64,000 nucleotides of DNA from Reyranella massiliensis 521. GTDB taxonomy: Bacteria > Pseudomonadota > Alphaproteobacteria > Reyranellales > Reyranellaceae. The stretch spans positions 654,002 to 718,001 of the forward strand of contig NZ_HE997181.1 of the NCBI RefSeq assembly GCF_000312425.1, given 5' to 3'. This document shows, piece after piece, positions 32,565 through 47,046 of the stretch (its first letter is position 1; every line of letters starts with the position of its first letter). The translations under genes were made by a program, and so were the position numbers. The notes beneath the pieces were generated by a model that saw only the letters and a list, made by a program, of their open reading frames with translations, was not told where the DNA came from and did no database searches.

Positions 32565-33101
32565 CTACTCCGTCGGCCCTTCGATGGCGCGTGATCGATC
32601 TCGGCTTGCATCATCTTTCTTGTCTGCGGCGATGCCCATACGGACCTCGAAAGTGTGCATCAGACCCGTCACGATCAGAATCAGGAGCGTCCCGAGGCCT
32701 GCGATCTGCCAAAGACCCAGCCCGCTGGAAAGGCCGACTGCACCGGCCAGCCACATGCCCGCGCCGGTCGTTAGCCCTTGAACCTCGCCGCGCGCGAAGA
32801 GAATGGTGCCAGCTGCGAGGAAAGCTACGCCCGCTGTTACCGCTTCGACGGCGCGGATCGGATCGACCACGACCGCTTCGCGAGCAAAAACCGAGGTGTG
32901 CACGATTTCGATCGTGAGCACGCCGAACGTTGCGGCCGCTACGCAGATAAGGATGTGGGTGCGCAGCCCGGCGGGCCGCTGTCGCCATTCACGTTCGAAT
33001 CCGATCGCTGCTCCCAGGATCGCCGCGAACAAGAGCCGCGCGGCGATGACCGGAAAGCCGAGAAACGTCGGATGAACGAGTTCTTCCGCCAGCGCGCCCA
33101 T
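32565..33101 (-). CDS. MgtC/SapB-family membrane protein
   Basis: A 178-residue inner-membrane protein with four to five helices and the MgtC signature AAILGAAIGFEREWRQRPAGLRTH (core GFEREW and AGLRTH), followed by VTAGVAFLAAGTIL. MgtC-type proteins help survival in low magnesium and acid, in part by acting on the F1Fo ATP synthase. The C-terminal cytoplasmic ACT-like extension of some members is absent. It starts 2 bp after the PRC-barrel gene and so shares its EcfG-type promoter. Confidence 0.88.
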   Translation of the reverse strand: MGALAEELVHPTFLGFPVIAARLLFAAILGAAIGFEREWRQRPAGLRTHILICVAAATFGVLTIEIVHTSVFAREAVVVDPIRAVEAVTAGVAFLAAGTILFARGEVQGLTTGAGMWLAGAVGLSSGLGLWQIAGLGTLLILIVTGLMHTFEVRMGIAADKKDDASRDRSRAIEGPTE

Positions 33102-33103
33102 CG

Positions 33104-33496
33104 TCAGCGCGAGGCGTACTTGAATTCTGGAAGCGCCTTCAGGGCATCCTTGGTGGCGCCAGGTAACACGACCTTGCCGCCTGTCGTCCGCAGTTGGTCG
33201 TAGGGCAGTACGACGAGTCTATCTCCCACGCCAAGGAAGCCGCCGACTGATAGTACGACGAAGGGCGCCTTGCCGTCCTGGCCGATGATGATGTCGTCGA
33301 TCTTGCCAACCGTGTCGTTGGCATCGTTGACGACCGAGGTACCGATCACCTTGCTGGCGCGGTATCCGGTCGCGACCTTGATCACGTCGAGTTTCGCGAG
33401 CTGGACGGTCTGGGGTGTGCCCTGAGCAAGCACGAAGGCGGGAGCGGCGAGGGCGGTGGCAGCGGCGAGCGTTGTGATGACAAGCAGGAGTCGCAT
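33104..33496 (-). CDS. Exported PRC-barrel domain protein
   Basis: A 130-residue protein with a signal peptide (VITTLAAATALAAPAFVLAQ) and a PRC-barrel at ~40-115 (ASKVIGTSVVND, TVGKIDDIIIGQDGKAPFVV, VGGFLGVGDRLVVLPYDQL). Periplasmic PRC-barrel proteins of this kind are typical general-stress genes in rhizobia. ATG 33496 follows GGAG by 6 bp. A perfect GGAAC-N17-CGTT promoter lies 34-59 bp upstream, and mgtC follows after 2 bp. Confidence 0.85.
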   Translation of the reverse strand: MRLLLVITTLAAATALAAPAFVLAQGTPQTVQLAKLDVIKVATGYRASKVIGTSVVNDANDTVGKIDDIIIGQDGKAPFVVLSVGGFLGVGDRLVVLPYDQLRTTGGKVVLPGATKDALKALPEFKYASR

Positions 33497-33529
33497 CGGA
33501 ATCTCCGGAAATTGCTGACGACGCCCGAC

Positions 33530-33555
33530 AACGGGCGGGGCCTGCGCTGTGTTCC
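33530..33555 (-). promoter_or_regulatory. Sigma-EcfG-type promoter GGAAC-N17-CGTT
   Basis: On the minus strand GGAAC (33555-33551), 17 bp, CGTT (33533-33530), exactly the general-stress consensus. Predicted transcription start near 33523 leaves a leader of about 27 nt before ATG 33496 of the PRC-barrel/mgtC pair. Confidence 0.7.
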
Positions 33556-33777
33556 GTCGGAATCGCGTCAAGCTGCGCGGACACGCGCAACCTATCTCCG
33601 GTTGGCTCATTGAGATTGAAGATTGGTCGGTGGGGAACCGCCAGGCACGTGGCAAGGCAGTCGTCCAGAAGGGGTGACCTCGGTGGGCCTCCATTCGTGA
33701 CGGCGACGAGAACGCACGTCGCCGCATTCATCGTCGTGTTGATCCGATCAGAAAGACGGATCAGTTGAGGAGCTTTG

Positions 33778-34248
33778 ATGCATTGTACCGTCCGCCCCAT
33801 GACTGCCGCTGACCTTGCAACCACGGCAGAGACTTGGCCTGAGCAACGGGACGAAGAGTTGGAGAGCGTGCTCGAAACTCTTCTCGAGGTTTGCGTCCTC
33901 AGTAGCCATGCGTGGACTGCGACCGACCTGTCCAATCGTCCGCTGGCCTTCATGGGCGCAGTGCCGATCCCGGAGATGCCGGATACAGGTCACGTCTGGC
34001 TGGTCGTTCTGGGACCGGAGGAGGACGAGCGGAGCGCAGTCGTCGAGGCGATTAAGGTCGTTGCCGACAAGATGCTGGTCGATTTTCGCCGCCTCGAGAA
34101 CCTTGTACGGCCGGAGGACAGTTCGGCCGTGGAGCTTCTTCGGCGCGCGGGCTTCAGCGTAGACCATGACGAGTGGGCCGGACACATGGATGGTAGGCAT
34201 TGCAGAGTCTGGCTGGAGGAAGTTTGTCGCCCCGATCTGGTCCACTAG
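33778..34248 (+). CDS. Putative GNAT-fold protein
   Basis: A 156-residue protein with a possible GNAT N-acetyltransferase layout: CTVRPMTAADL at the N-terminus, a hydrophobic strand VWLVVLGPEEDE, and SAVELLRRAGFSVD, which resembles the acceptor-side helix and strand near the C-terminus. The usual acetyl-CoA motif Q/RxxGxG/A is not seen, so the call is weak. ATG 33778 is set by GAGGAG at 33767-33772; a TTG just upstream is unlikely. A 7-bp inverted repeat (33740-33763) precedes the binding site. Confidence 0.45.
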   Translation: MHCTVRPMTAADLATTAETWPEQRDEELESVLETLLEVCVLSSHAWTATDLSNRPLAFMGAVPIPEMPDTGHVWLVVLGPEEDERSAVVEAIKVVADKMLVDFRRLENLVRPEDSSAVELLRRAGFSVDHDEWAGHMDGRHCRVWLEEVCRPDLVH

Positions 34249-34404
34249 AAAGTCTGCCACAGAGCAGCCCATGCTGTGGAAATGAAGGGTGGAGTTCGAG
34301 CTGCAGAGACATCTCGCATTCGAGCGTCGCGAACAGAAGGCGAACTCTACCATGTCGATAGAGTTCAATGTCGAAAATCGGGCTTCTAATTGATCCGGGA
34401 GCAA

Positions 34405-34429
34405 GGAACCTGCCGCCTCTGGCTACGTT
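34405..34429 (+). promoter_or_regulatory. Sigma-EcfG-type promoter of the glgE-treY operon
   Basis: GGAAC at 34405-34409, 16 bp, CGTT at 34426-34429, an exact match to the alphaproteobacterial general stress promoter. The predicted start near 34437 gives a leader of ~53 nt before ATG 34490. Trehalose genes belong to the EcfG regulon in several alphaproteobacteria. Confidence 0.7.
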
Positions 34430-34489
34430 TCGCGCGGCAATCGTACTGATCCGGGGGAACATCGTTGGCCTTCAAGTGTTAAAGAAGGC

Positions 34490-37400
34490 ATGACTCATGT
34501 CGCGCCGATTCCTGTCTCGTCGCCCCCGCGCGGTGACGGGCGCGCGACAAAGGTTTGTCACATAGATTTCAGGCAGCTTGCCGAGCTGCAGGCATTCGCG
34601 GGTTTTGCTGAACGGGCAGCCCGGCTGGGCTTCTCGCATGTAAGCCTCGGGCCACTGTTCGAGGTGGCCGATATCGACAGTCCTACGCTGGTGGTCGACC
34701 ACGATCAGGTCTTCCAGGGCTTGAAGCATGGGCAAAAGCCCTCCCAGGTTCTTCCGTACTTCCGTGAGGTTTGCGACCGCTCCGGCCTGGAGCTTATGGT
34801 CGACTTGGTGCTTGACCGGATCGGTATCGGCGGCCGGTCGGCACTGAAGCTTCGGGATATCTATGAGCGCCCGCCCAATCTCAATCCGCTGGATCCGCGC
34901 CTGACGCGGAGCGAGATCAAGGCTGCAACGTTGCGCCCCGGCGCCGGACAGAATGCTTGCGCGTGGTGGGCGGACCTGGCTGCCGAGCTCGCAGCGGGCG
35001 GCGCGCATGGCTTTCGCCTCCTCGGATTGGCCGGCCTTCCGTCGGACGTGCTCGGTCCGCTCGTCTCAGCGATTTGCCGCGCGGCACCCGACGCTTCCAA
35101 CTGGGCATGGACGCCGGGCCTCGATTGGCCCCGTCTTGACGAACTGAAAGGCTCGGGCATTGCCGCCGTCTTCGCCTCCACCTGCTGGTGGGACGGCAAG
35201 TCGCCTTGGTACGTCGAGGAACACCGGGCGTTGAAACGCGTCGCGCCGGTCCTGGGGGCTGTTGGTGAGCCATATGCCCGCGATACGCCCGATGCCAGAT
35301 TGTCCCATCGGCACTTGCTGCTTGCGGCAGCGACGACCGACGGACTGTTCGTGCCCGGGCCCATACTTCAAGGTCCGGCCGACATCGGTCAGGCCGTTCA
35401 GATCGTGGATGCGCTTGCGCACAGAAAATTAAGCGGCGAATTGCGCAGCCTCACGTTGCTCGGACAGCCGGTCACCGTTCTGCTTCGGGTCGATTCGGCC
35501 GATGTACGTTCCGCCGCCGCCGGTGTTGCCGTCGCCGTCAATACGGACCTGGACCGTTCACACGCCCTGCCGCTCGATCTTCACGCATTGCCCGCCGAAG
35601 CGGGCGTCGCCATGGGCGGCGACAGCGATCTGTCGCGCCAGGTTTTGCAGCCGGGGGAGATTCGATTGATGGACGTTTCCGCCCGGCAGCCCGTCGTTGA
35701 AAGTCGAGAGAGCAGCAAGCAGGCCGACCGGCGTTCGGTAAGGGCGGCCGCGCGGCGCTCGCCTGTTGCCATCGAGCAGGTCAGGCCCAGCGTGGCGGGT
35801 GGTCCTTTCCCGGCCAAGGCCATCGTGGGGCGACCGATCGAGGTCGAGGCCGATATCTTCGCCGACGGGCACGATGTTTTAGCCGCCGAAGTCATCTGGT
35901 CTGCTGGCGACGATGATGGCGAAGACGTTGTACCGATGCTTCCGCTGGGTAACGATCGCTGGCGGGCTGCAGTCATGCCGCGTCGCATCGGTCGCCATTC
36001 GTTCGTCGTTCAAGCGTGGCGCGATGAATACGGCTCGCTCTGCCACGCGCTGGAGGTCAAGCACCTCGCCGGTGTCGACATCTCCGTCGAACTCGAAGAG
36101 GCGGTACTGCACCTGCGAGCGCTGCCGGCGAAGCCGGAAATCGAGAGACTGATCGCTGCTGCGGCCAATCCGGCCCGTGCCGCGGCGGTAGCCGAACTCA
36201 CGTCCAAAGCGGCACGTGCCTTGGTGGCTGGGCTCGCCGAGCGCCATCTGCCGGCGCGTACCGGCGCCTTTGCGGTTGAGGTCGAACGGCCGCAGGCAGA
36301 ATTCGCCGCCTGGTACGAACTCTTCCCGCGTTCGCTCGGCGATGCCGGCCGGCATGGGACATTCGACGACGTTATAGCTGCCCTGCCGCGCATTCAGGCA
36401 ATGGGGTTCGATGTATTGTACTTTCCGCCCATCCATCCCATCGGCAAGGCCAATCGCAAGGGGCGCAACAACAGCCTGACGGCGTTGCCCGGGGATCCCG
36501 GCAGCCCCTATGCCATTGGTGGCGAGGACGGCGGCCACGACGCTCTCCATTCGGAGCTGGGATCTGCCGCCGACTTTCGCCGGCTGGTCGCCGCCGCCCG
36601 CGAGCATGGGCTCGAGATCGCTCTCGATTTCGCCATTCAATGTTCGCTCGATCATCCCTGGCTGCGCGACCATCCGCAGTGGTTCCGGCGCCGGCCGGAC
36701 GGGACCATCAAGTACGCCGAGAATCCTCCGAAGAAATACGAGGATATCGTCAATGTCGACTTCTATGGAGACGCCGCGATTCCCGATCTGTGGCTGGCGT
36801 TGCGGGATGTCGTGCAGCACTGGGTAGGTGAGGGCGTTCGGCTCTTCCGCGTCGACAATCCACACACCAAACCATTGCCGTTCTGGCAGTGGATGATCGA
36901 CGATATCCGTAGCCAGCACCCCGACGTGATCTTCCTTTCCGAAGCCTTCACGCGGCCCAAGATGATGTATCAGCTGGCCAAGGTCGGGTTCTCGCAGTCC
37001 TACACTTACTTCACCTGGCGCAACACCAAGGCCGAGATCAGGGATTACCTGAACGAACTCACGAGGACCGAAGTCGTCGACTTCTTTCGCCCGCACTTCT
37101 TCGTCAACACACCGGACATCAATCCGACCTTTCTCCAGAGCTCGGGGCGTCCGGGCTTCCTGATCCGAGCCTGCCTTGCAGCCACTCTGTCCGGACTATG
37201 GGGGGTCTATTCGGGGTTCGAGATCTGCGAAGCAGCTGCGCTGCCTGGCCGTGAAGAGTATCTCGACTCGGAGAAGTACGAATTGCGACGGCGAAACTTC
37301 GGCGCGCCGGGCAACATCGTGCCCGAGATCACGCTGCTTAATCGCCTTCGCAGGATGTATCCGGCCCTGCAGAGTCACCGTGGCGTCACCTTCTACAACG

Positions 37401-37671
37401 CCTTCAACGACCAGGTTCTGGTCTACGGCAAGCGTCAGCCCGGCAGTCGCGAGCTGGTCTTGATTGCCGTCTCGCTCGATCCACACAAGCCACAGCAGGC
37501 CGCCTTCGAGATTCCGCTGTGGGAGTGGGGCTTTCCGGATGACGGCGCCTTGAGCGTCGAAGATCTGGTGAGGGGCGGGACTACGGTGTGGCGGGGCAAA
37601 ATCCAGAATCTGCGCCTCGATCCAGATGTCCTGCCGTTCGCGCTATGGCGGCTTGCGCCGGAGGACCTGCC

Positions 37672-37675
<4 letters not shown>
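34490..37675 (+). CDS. glgE: GlgE-type maltosyltransferase with long N-terminal extension
   Basis: Alpha-1,4-glucan:maltose-1-phosphate maltosyltransferase, 1061 residues; actinobacterial GlgE has ~660-700. The GlgE module begins near residue 430 (beta domain from IEQVRPSVAGGPFPAKAIVG). It has catalytic elements FRVDNPHTKPLPFW (nucleophile Asp) and FLSEAFTRPKMM (acid Glu), with NTPDINPTF completing the triad. Residues 1-400 look like a degenerate GH13 barrel (LGFSHVSLGPLFEV, LELMVDLVLDRIG, HGFRLLGLAGL) with the catalytic motifs missing. It extends glucans with maltose-1-phosphate made by the kinase half of the next protein. First gene of the operon; the stop overlaps treS. Confidence 0.93.
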
Positions 37676-40949
<3,274 letters not shown>

Positions 40950-40953
<4 letters not shown>

Positions 40954-43145
40954 GTGCCGCATCAACCTTTGCGGCGCTGGGCCGTGGCGACGCGGAAGCC
41001 CTCGCGGCAGGGCGGCATTGCGATCCGTTCCAAGTGCTCGGCGCGCACGACGAGGGCGGTGTGCGGGTCCTGCGGGTCTTCGTGCCGGGAGCCAGAAGTG
41101 TCGAAGCGTTGGCCCGGGCCGGGCATCGTCCGATCGGCCATCTGCGGCGCGGCTGCGTCGACGGCTTGTTCGAGGGGGTACTGACGGACCGCGGATCCTA
41201 TCTCTTGCGGATCGAGTGGCCGGGCGGCGTCCAGGAGACCGAGGATCCCTATGCCTTTGGCCCTGCGCTCGGCGAACTCGATCTGCATCTCTTCAACGAA
41301 GGTCGCCATTTCGAGCTTGCGTCGGCGCTTGGTGCCAATGTGGTCGTACTTGACGGTGTTCCGGGGGTGCGCTTTGCCGTCTGGGCGCCCAATGCCGAAA
41401 GGGTAGCAGTCATCGGCGACTTCAACGGCTGGGATCGCCGGCGCCATCCGCTGAGGCTGCGCTATCCCTCGGGCATCTGGGAACTCTTCGTCCCTCGGCT
41501 TGAGGCCGGCGTTCGGTACAAGTTCGACATCATGGGGCCTGACGGCCGACACGTGCCGGACAAGGCGGACCCGGTCGCCAAGCAGGCCGAAGCAGCGCCC
41601 AGTACCGCCTCGATCGTGGCATCGCCCGAGGCGTTTCCGTGGCAAGACCATGCTTGGATGAAAGCCCGTGCCACGCGGCAAGACGAGCATGCGCCGATCT
41701 CGATCTACGAGGTCCACGCCGGTTCGTGGATGCACGATACGGTGTCGGAACGGTCCCTATGGGACTTTCTCGTCGATAAGCTGTTGCCGTACGTCTCCGA
41801 CATGGGCTTTACCCATGTCGAACTGCTGCCGGTCACCGAACATCCATTCGGTGGATCGTGGGGCTATCAGCCCCTTGGGCTGTTCGCACCGACAGCGCGC
41901 TACGGCTCGCCGGAATCATTCGCCCGCTTCGTCGATGCCGCACACCGCATGGGCATCGGTGTCATCCTCGACTGGGTGCCGGCGCATTTCCCGACCGACA
42001 GCCACGGCCTTGCCCGCTTCGACGGCACGGCGCTTTACGAGCATCTCGATCCGCGCGAAGGCTTTCATCAAGACTGGAACACCTACATCTATAATTTCGG
42101 CCGGCGCGAGGTGCAGGGTTTCCTGATCGCCAGCGCATTGCACTGGCTCGAACATTTCCATGTCGATGGACTGCGCGTCGATGCCGTCGCGTCCATGCTT
42201 TACCGGGACTACAGTCGGCCGCACGACGCCTGGATACCCAACGCGCAGGGCGGTCGAGAAAACTTCGAGGCGATCGGCTTTCTGCGGCACCTCAATGCTG
42301 TCGTTGCCGAACGTCGGCCAGGCACCTTGATGATTGCCGAAGAGTCGACGGCCTGGCCCGGCGTAACGGGGGCGCTGCCGGACGGCCTCGGCTTCAGCTT
42401 CAAATGGAATATGGGTTGGATGCACGACACGCTGCGCTACATCGAGCACGAGCCTGTGCATCGCGCTTACCATCACGACGACATCACCTTCGGCCTGCTC
42501 TACGCTTTCTCCGAAAAGTTCGTTCTGCCGATCTCGCACGACGAGGTCGTGCACGGGAAAGGGTCGCTGTTGGGCAAGATGCCGGGGGACGACTGGCAGC
42601 GCCTCGCCAATCTACGAGCCTATCTCGGCTTCATGTGGGCCCACCCGGGCAAGAAGCTACTTTTCATGGGGTGCGAGATCGGCCAGCGCCAGGAGTGGAA
42701 CCACGATGCCGAGATACCCTGGGGACTTGTCGACGATCCGGCACATGCCGGCGTTCAACGGCTCGTACGGGACTTGAACCGCCTCTACGTCGATTGTCCC
42801 GCAATGCATCGGCGCGATGCCGAGGCATCGGGATTCGCCTGGCTGATCGGCGATGATCGCGCCAACTCGGTGTTCGCCTTTCTGAGGCTGGCCGACGGCA
42901 AGGCATCTCCCGTTCTGGTCGTCTGCAACATGACGCCTGTGCCACGTCACGGCTATCGCATCGGCGTGCCCTGTGCCGGAAAATGGCAGGAGGCCATCAA
43001 TACCGACTCTCAGTTCTATGGCGGTAGCAACCAGGGTAACGGCAGCGCTGTGCATGCGACAGGCCACGCCGCGCACGGCCAACCCTATTCTCTGGAACTC
43101 ACCCTGCCGCCGCTGTCGACGGTGATGCTGCGACCCGAGGCGTGA
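40950..43145 (+). CDS. glgB: 1,4-alpha-glucan branching enzyme GlgB
   Basis: A 731-residue branching enzyme of full length, with the N1 domain, a CBM48 ([20 protein letters not shown]) and a GH13 barrel. Catalytic motifs are [13 protein letters not shown] (nucleophile Asp), [13 protein letters not shown] (acid Glu) and [14 protein letters not shown]. It introduces alpha-1,6 branches in the glucan built by GlgE. ATG 40950 overlaps the treS stop and its TGA overlaps the glgX GTG start (GTGA). Confidence 0.96.
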
Positions 43146-45283
43146 ACATGGCATTGTCGTCGCCCTGGCCCGATCGACTGCTTCCCGGCGCACCCTGGCC
43201 CTTGGGGGCGACGTGGGACGGTCTGGGCATCAACTTCGCGGTGTTCTCCGCCCATGCCACGCGCCTGCAACTCTGCCTGTTTGATCCTTCGGGGCGGCGC
43301 GAGATCATGCGCTACGACCTACCGGAGTGCACCGACGAAGTCTGGCACGGCTACCTTCCTAATGCCCGAGCCGGGCTGATCTACGGCTTTCGCGCCCACG
43401 GTCCCTACGAACCGCAGGCCGGGCATCGTTTCAATCCGCATAAGCTTCTACTCGATCCCTATGCGCGACGGCTGCACGGCGAATGGCGCAATGCCGACGC
43501 GCTCTACGGCTACCGCATCAACTCTCCGCGTGCCGATCTCTCCTTCGATCGACGCGACAGCGCCCCCGGGGTCATGAAGGCGGTCGTCGCCGATGAGAGC
43601 TTTACCTGGGGCGACGACCGCCCGCCGGCGGTGCCATGGTCTGAGACGGTGATCTACGAGGCGCATGTTCGCGGCCTCAGCATGCTGCGCCACGACCTGC
43701 GGCCCAACCAGCGCGGGACCTTCGCTGCGCTCGGCGATCCTGTCTTCATTGATCATCTGCGTCGCCTGGGAGTCACCGCGATCGAGCTCCTGCCGATCCA
43801 TGCCTTCGTGCAGGACCGTTCTCTGTTGCAAAAGGGGCTGCGGAACTACTGGGGCTACAACAGTATCGGCTTCTTTGCGCCGGAGCCGCGCTACCTGTCG
43901 GACGGCAGTGCCGACGAGCTGCGTATCGCCGTCCGTCGATTGCATGCGGCAGGCATCGAGCTGATCCTGGACGTCGTCTACAATCACACCGCCGAAGGCA
44001 GCGAGCTCGGGCCCACGCTTTCTTTTCGCGGCCTCGACAATGCGAGCTACTATCGCCTCAACCCCGACAATCCGCGGCATTGCATCAACGATACCGGCAC
44101 CGGAAACACGCTGAACCTTTCGACACCGCGCGTGTTGCAGATGGTGATGGATTCGTTGCGCCACTGGGTAACGTCCTTCCATGTCGACGGCTTTCGCTTC
44201 GATCTCGGTGTTACGCTGGGGCGCGAAGCGCACGGCTTCGACCAGGGATCGGGTTTCTTCGATGCGATCCGGCAGGATCCGGTGCTGCAGAAGGTCAAGC
44301 TGATCTCTGAACCATGGGATATCGGGCCGGGTGGCTATCAGCTCGGCAACCACCCACCGGGCTTTGCCGAGTGGAACGACCGTTTTCGCGACGGGGTGCG
44401 TCGTTATTGGCGAGGCGATCCCGGGCAGCGCGCCGACTTCGCGGCGCGGCTGGCCGGCTCGGCTGATCTCTTCGACCGGCGGTGGCGCCGGCCGTGGGCG
44501 TCGATCAACTACGTCGCCTCACATGATGGTTTCACGCTCGCTGACACGGTGGCCTACGCCGAGCGTCACAACGAGGCCAACGGCGAGGACAATAACGATG
44601 GTCATGGCGAGAACTACTCTGCCAACTGGGGCGTCGAAGGCGCCACCCACGATCCATCGATCCTCGACATCCGCCAGCGGCTTCAGCGCGCCTTGCTGGC
44701 AACCCTCTTCGTGGCTCAAGGCACGCCGATGCTGCTGGGCGGCGACGAATTTGGCCGCACGCAAGCTGGCAACAACAACGCCTATTGTCAGGACAACGAT
44801 GTTTCCTGGATCGACTGGTCGCCTCTCGAACGGGCGGACGGCAATGCGCTGATGGCCTTTGTCGCCCGCCTCGCGGCGCTGCGGCAGAGCCAACCGATCC
44901 TGCGGGCACCGATGTTTCTGCACGGTCAGGAGATGCCTGCCGATGGAGTGAGCGATATCGCCTGGTTCGATGCGTCCGGCGAGCTGGTTTCCAGCGATTC
45001 ATGGAACGATGCGGAAGAGCGCCGGCTCGTGCTGCGCCTGGCACGGCAGAATGGCGACGACGCGGTGACGCTGCTTACGGCTTTCTTCAATTCCAGCGCC
45101 GAGGATCACAGCTTTCATCTGCCGCCACCGCATTGGCCGGCGCGAATCATCCTCGACAGCGCGCATCCCGATGCACCGGAGCGCGATCTCGCGGAGACCA
45201 AGGAAGGGATCGAAATTCTGGTCGCCTCGCGCAGTGTGGTGGTGGTGCTCGCGCGGCGGGATCGCTCGGTCGGGCAATCATGA
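43142..45283 (+). CDS. glgX: Glycogen debranching enzyme GlgX
   Basis: A 713-residue isoamylase-type debranching enzyme. A CBM48 ([20 protein letters not shown]) is followed by a GH13 barrel with [27 protein letters not shown] (nucleophile Asp), [16 protein letters not shown] (acid Glu) and [13 protein letters not shown]. It removes alpha-1,6 branches, releasing linear chains for TreY and MalQ. The start is the GTG overlapping the glgB stop, or the ATG two codons later (43148). The stop overlaps treZ. Confidence 0.95.
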   Translation: MNMALSSPWPDRLLPGAPWPLGATWDGLGINFAVFSAHATRLQLCLFDPSGRREIMRYDLPECTDEVWHGYLPNARAGLIYGFRAHGPYEPQAGHRFNPHKLLLDPYARRLHGEWRNADALYGYRINSPRADLSFDRRDSAPGVMKAVVADESFTWGDDRPPAVPWSETVIYEAHVRGLSMLRHDLRPNQRGTFAALGDPVFIDHLRRLGVTAIELLPIHAFVQDRSLLQKGLRNYWGYNSIGFFAPEPRYLSDGSADELRIAVRRLHAAGIELILDVVYNHTAEGSELGPTLSFRGLDNASYYRLNPDNPRHCINDTGTGNTLNLSTPRVLQMVMDSLRHWVTSFHVDGFRFDLGVTLGREAHGFDQGSGFFDAIRQDPVLQKVKLISEPWDIGPGGYQLGNHPPGFAEWNDRFRDGVRRYWRGDPGQRADFAARLAGSADLFDRRWRRPWASINYVASHDGFTLADTVAYAERHNEANGEDNNDGHGENYSANWGVEGATHDPSILDIRQRLQRALLATLFVAQGTPMLLGGDEFGRTQAGNNNAYCQDNDVSWIDWSPLERADGNALMAFVARLAALRQSQPILRAPMFLHGQEMPADGVSDIAWFDASGELVSSDSWNDAEERRLVLRLARQNGDDAVTLLTAFFNSSAEDHSFHLPPPHWPARIILDSAHPDAPERDLAETKEGIEILVASRSVVVVLARRDRSVGQS

Positions 45284-47046
45284 ACGGCCGCTACGGCCAT
45301 GCGCTGCCCTTCGGTGCGACGCTGCTATCGCCCAGTCTTACACGTTTTCGGCTATGGGCGCCGGCGGCCAAGGACGTTCACGTCGAGATCGAAGGCATGA
45401 CTCCAGCCTCTATGACCGCCACCGGCGGAGGTTGGTTCGAGGCGACCGTCCCGTGCGGAGCTGGGGCGAAATATCGCTTCCGGCTGGGCAATGGTCTTGC
45501 CGTGCCCGACCCGGCGGCGCGTGCCCAAGCGGAAGGCGTGCATGGTCCGAGCCTGGTCGTCGATCCCCGCGCCTACACATGGGAACATCGCGCGTGGAAG
45601 GGCCGGCCTTGGGAGGAGACCGTCCTCTATGAGCTGCATGCCGGCGCTTTCGGCGGCTTTGCCGGCGTCCGGGCGCGCTTGCCGGAGCTTGCCCGCCTCG
45701 GTGTGACGGCGATCGAGTTGATGCCGGTCAACGACTTTCCTGGCACGCGCAACTGGGGCTATGACGGCGTTCTGCCATTTGCGCCCGATCGTAGCTATGG
45801 CTCTCCAGACGATCTCAAGGCGCTGGTCGACGCGGCCCACGGGATGGGACTTATGATGTTCCTCGACGTGGTCTACAACCACTTCGGCCCCGACGGAAAT
45901 TATCTCGCCGCCTACGCGCCAGGTTTCTTTCGCGACGACATCGCAACGCCTTGGGGCGCCGCCATCGATTTCCGTCGGCCCGAGGTCCGCCGCTTCTTCA
46001 CGGAGAACGCGCTCTATTGGCTGCAGGAATATCGCTTCGATGGCCTGCGCTTCGATGCGGTACACGCCATTTCCGAGTCCGACTGGCTCGACGAGATGGC
46101 GGCCACGGTACGACGGACGGTCGAGTCGGGACGCCAGGTTCACCTTGTGCTGGAGCACGACGGCAACGTCGCCGATCATCTGCGTCGCGACTTCGATGGG
46201 CAATGGAACGACGATGCCCACCATGTGCTCCATGTCCTGCTGAGCGGCGAGAGCGACGGGTACTATGCCGACTATGCGGACCGGCCGGCAGCTCGGCTAG
46301 CGCGGGCCCTCGAACAGGGCTTCGTCTACCAGGGCGATGTCTCGGCCTATCGCAAGGGAGCGCGGCGTGGCACGCCCAGCGCCGATCTCGCGCCAACCTC
46401 GTTCGTGCTCTTTCTGCAGAACCACGACCAGATTGGCAATCGACCCTTCGGCGAGCGATTGACGACGCTCGCAGACCGTCATGCTCTGGAAGCCGCCATC
46501 GCGCTGCAGCTCCTTGCGCCGCAGATTCCGCTCATCTTCATGGGCGAGGAGACGGCAAGCGAATCGCCTTTTCTGTTCTTCACCGATCATCAACCCGAAC
46601 TCGCAGACGCCGTTCGCGAGGGACGGCGGCGGGAATTTGCGGGTTTCCATGGCTTCGGCGCGGGGCAAAAGGCCGAGCTTCCCGATCCGAACAGCTTCTC
46701 GACGTTCGACCACAGTTGTCCTCGGCCTCAGGCAAGGTATGGTGAGGCACGTCTCGAGCTCTATCGTCGGCTTCTCGATCAGCGGTCGAGCGCGCTTGTG
46801 CCGCGATTGAAAGGAACGCGCGCGCTGGCGGCCGTCGCGGCGGGACCAGCCTCCGTGATCGCGCGTTGGCGGTTGGGCGATGGCGCGATACTCATGATCG
46901 CCACTAATCTCGGTCGCGACGATGCGACTTGCGAGCGCCTTCGAGGCAATCTTCTGTTCGAGTCCCGCAACGACGCGGCGGAAAGTCTTCGACGCGGCAC
47001 ACTGATGGCAGGATCGACCGTTGCGCTGCTGGAGCCGCCGTCGTGA
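45280..47046 (+). CDS. treZ: Malto-oligosyltrehalose trehalohydrolase TreZ
   Basis: A 588-residue GH13 enzyme that cuts trehalose from the ends made by TreY. An N-terminal CBM48-like domain (TRFRLWAPAAKDVHVEIEGM) leads into the barrel with YELHAGAFGGF, VVYNHFGPDGNYL, YRFDGLRFDAVHAI (nucleophile Asp), VLEHDGNVADHL (acid Glu) and FLQNHDQIGNRPFGE. ATG 45280 overlaps the glgX stop by 4 nt; an upstream in-frame stretch overlaps glgX and is ignored. Confidence 0.94.
   Translation: MNGRYGHALPFGATLLSPSLTRFRLWAPAAKDVHVEIEGMTPASMTATGGGWFEATVPCGAGAKYRFRLGNGLAVPDPAARAQAEGVHGPSLVVDPRAYTWEHRAWKGRPWEETVLYELHAGAFGGFAGVRARLPELARLGVTAIELMPVNDFPGTRNWGYDGVLPFAPDRSYGSPDDLKALVDAAHGMGLMMFLDVVYNHFGPDGNYLAAYAPGFFRDDIATPWGAAIDFRRPEVRRFFTENALYWLQEYRFDGLRFDAVHAISESDWLDEMAATVRRTVESGRQVHLVLEHDGNVADHLRRDFDGQWNDDAHHVLHVLLSGESDGYYADYADRPAARLARALEQGFVYQGDVSAYRKGARRGTPSADLAPTSFVLFLQNHDQIGNRPFGERLTTLADRHALEAAIALQLLAPQIPLIFMGEETASESPFLFFTDHQPELADAVREGRRREFAGFHGFGAGQKAELPDPNSFSTFDHSCPRPQARYGEARLELYRRLLDQRSSALVPRLKGTRALAAVAAGPASVIARWRLGDGAILMIATNLGRDDATCERLRGNLLFESRNDAAESLRRGTLMAGSTVALLEPPS

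Noticed and set aside
34456..34481. Second GGAAC element (GGAAC-N16-TGTT) before glgE
   Set aside because: The -10 part deviates and would place the transcription start at the ATG; the exact element at 34405 explains the operon better.
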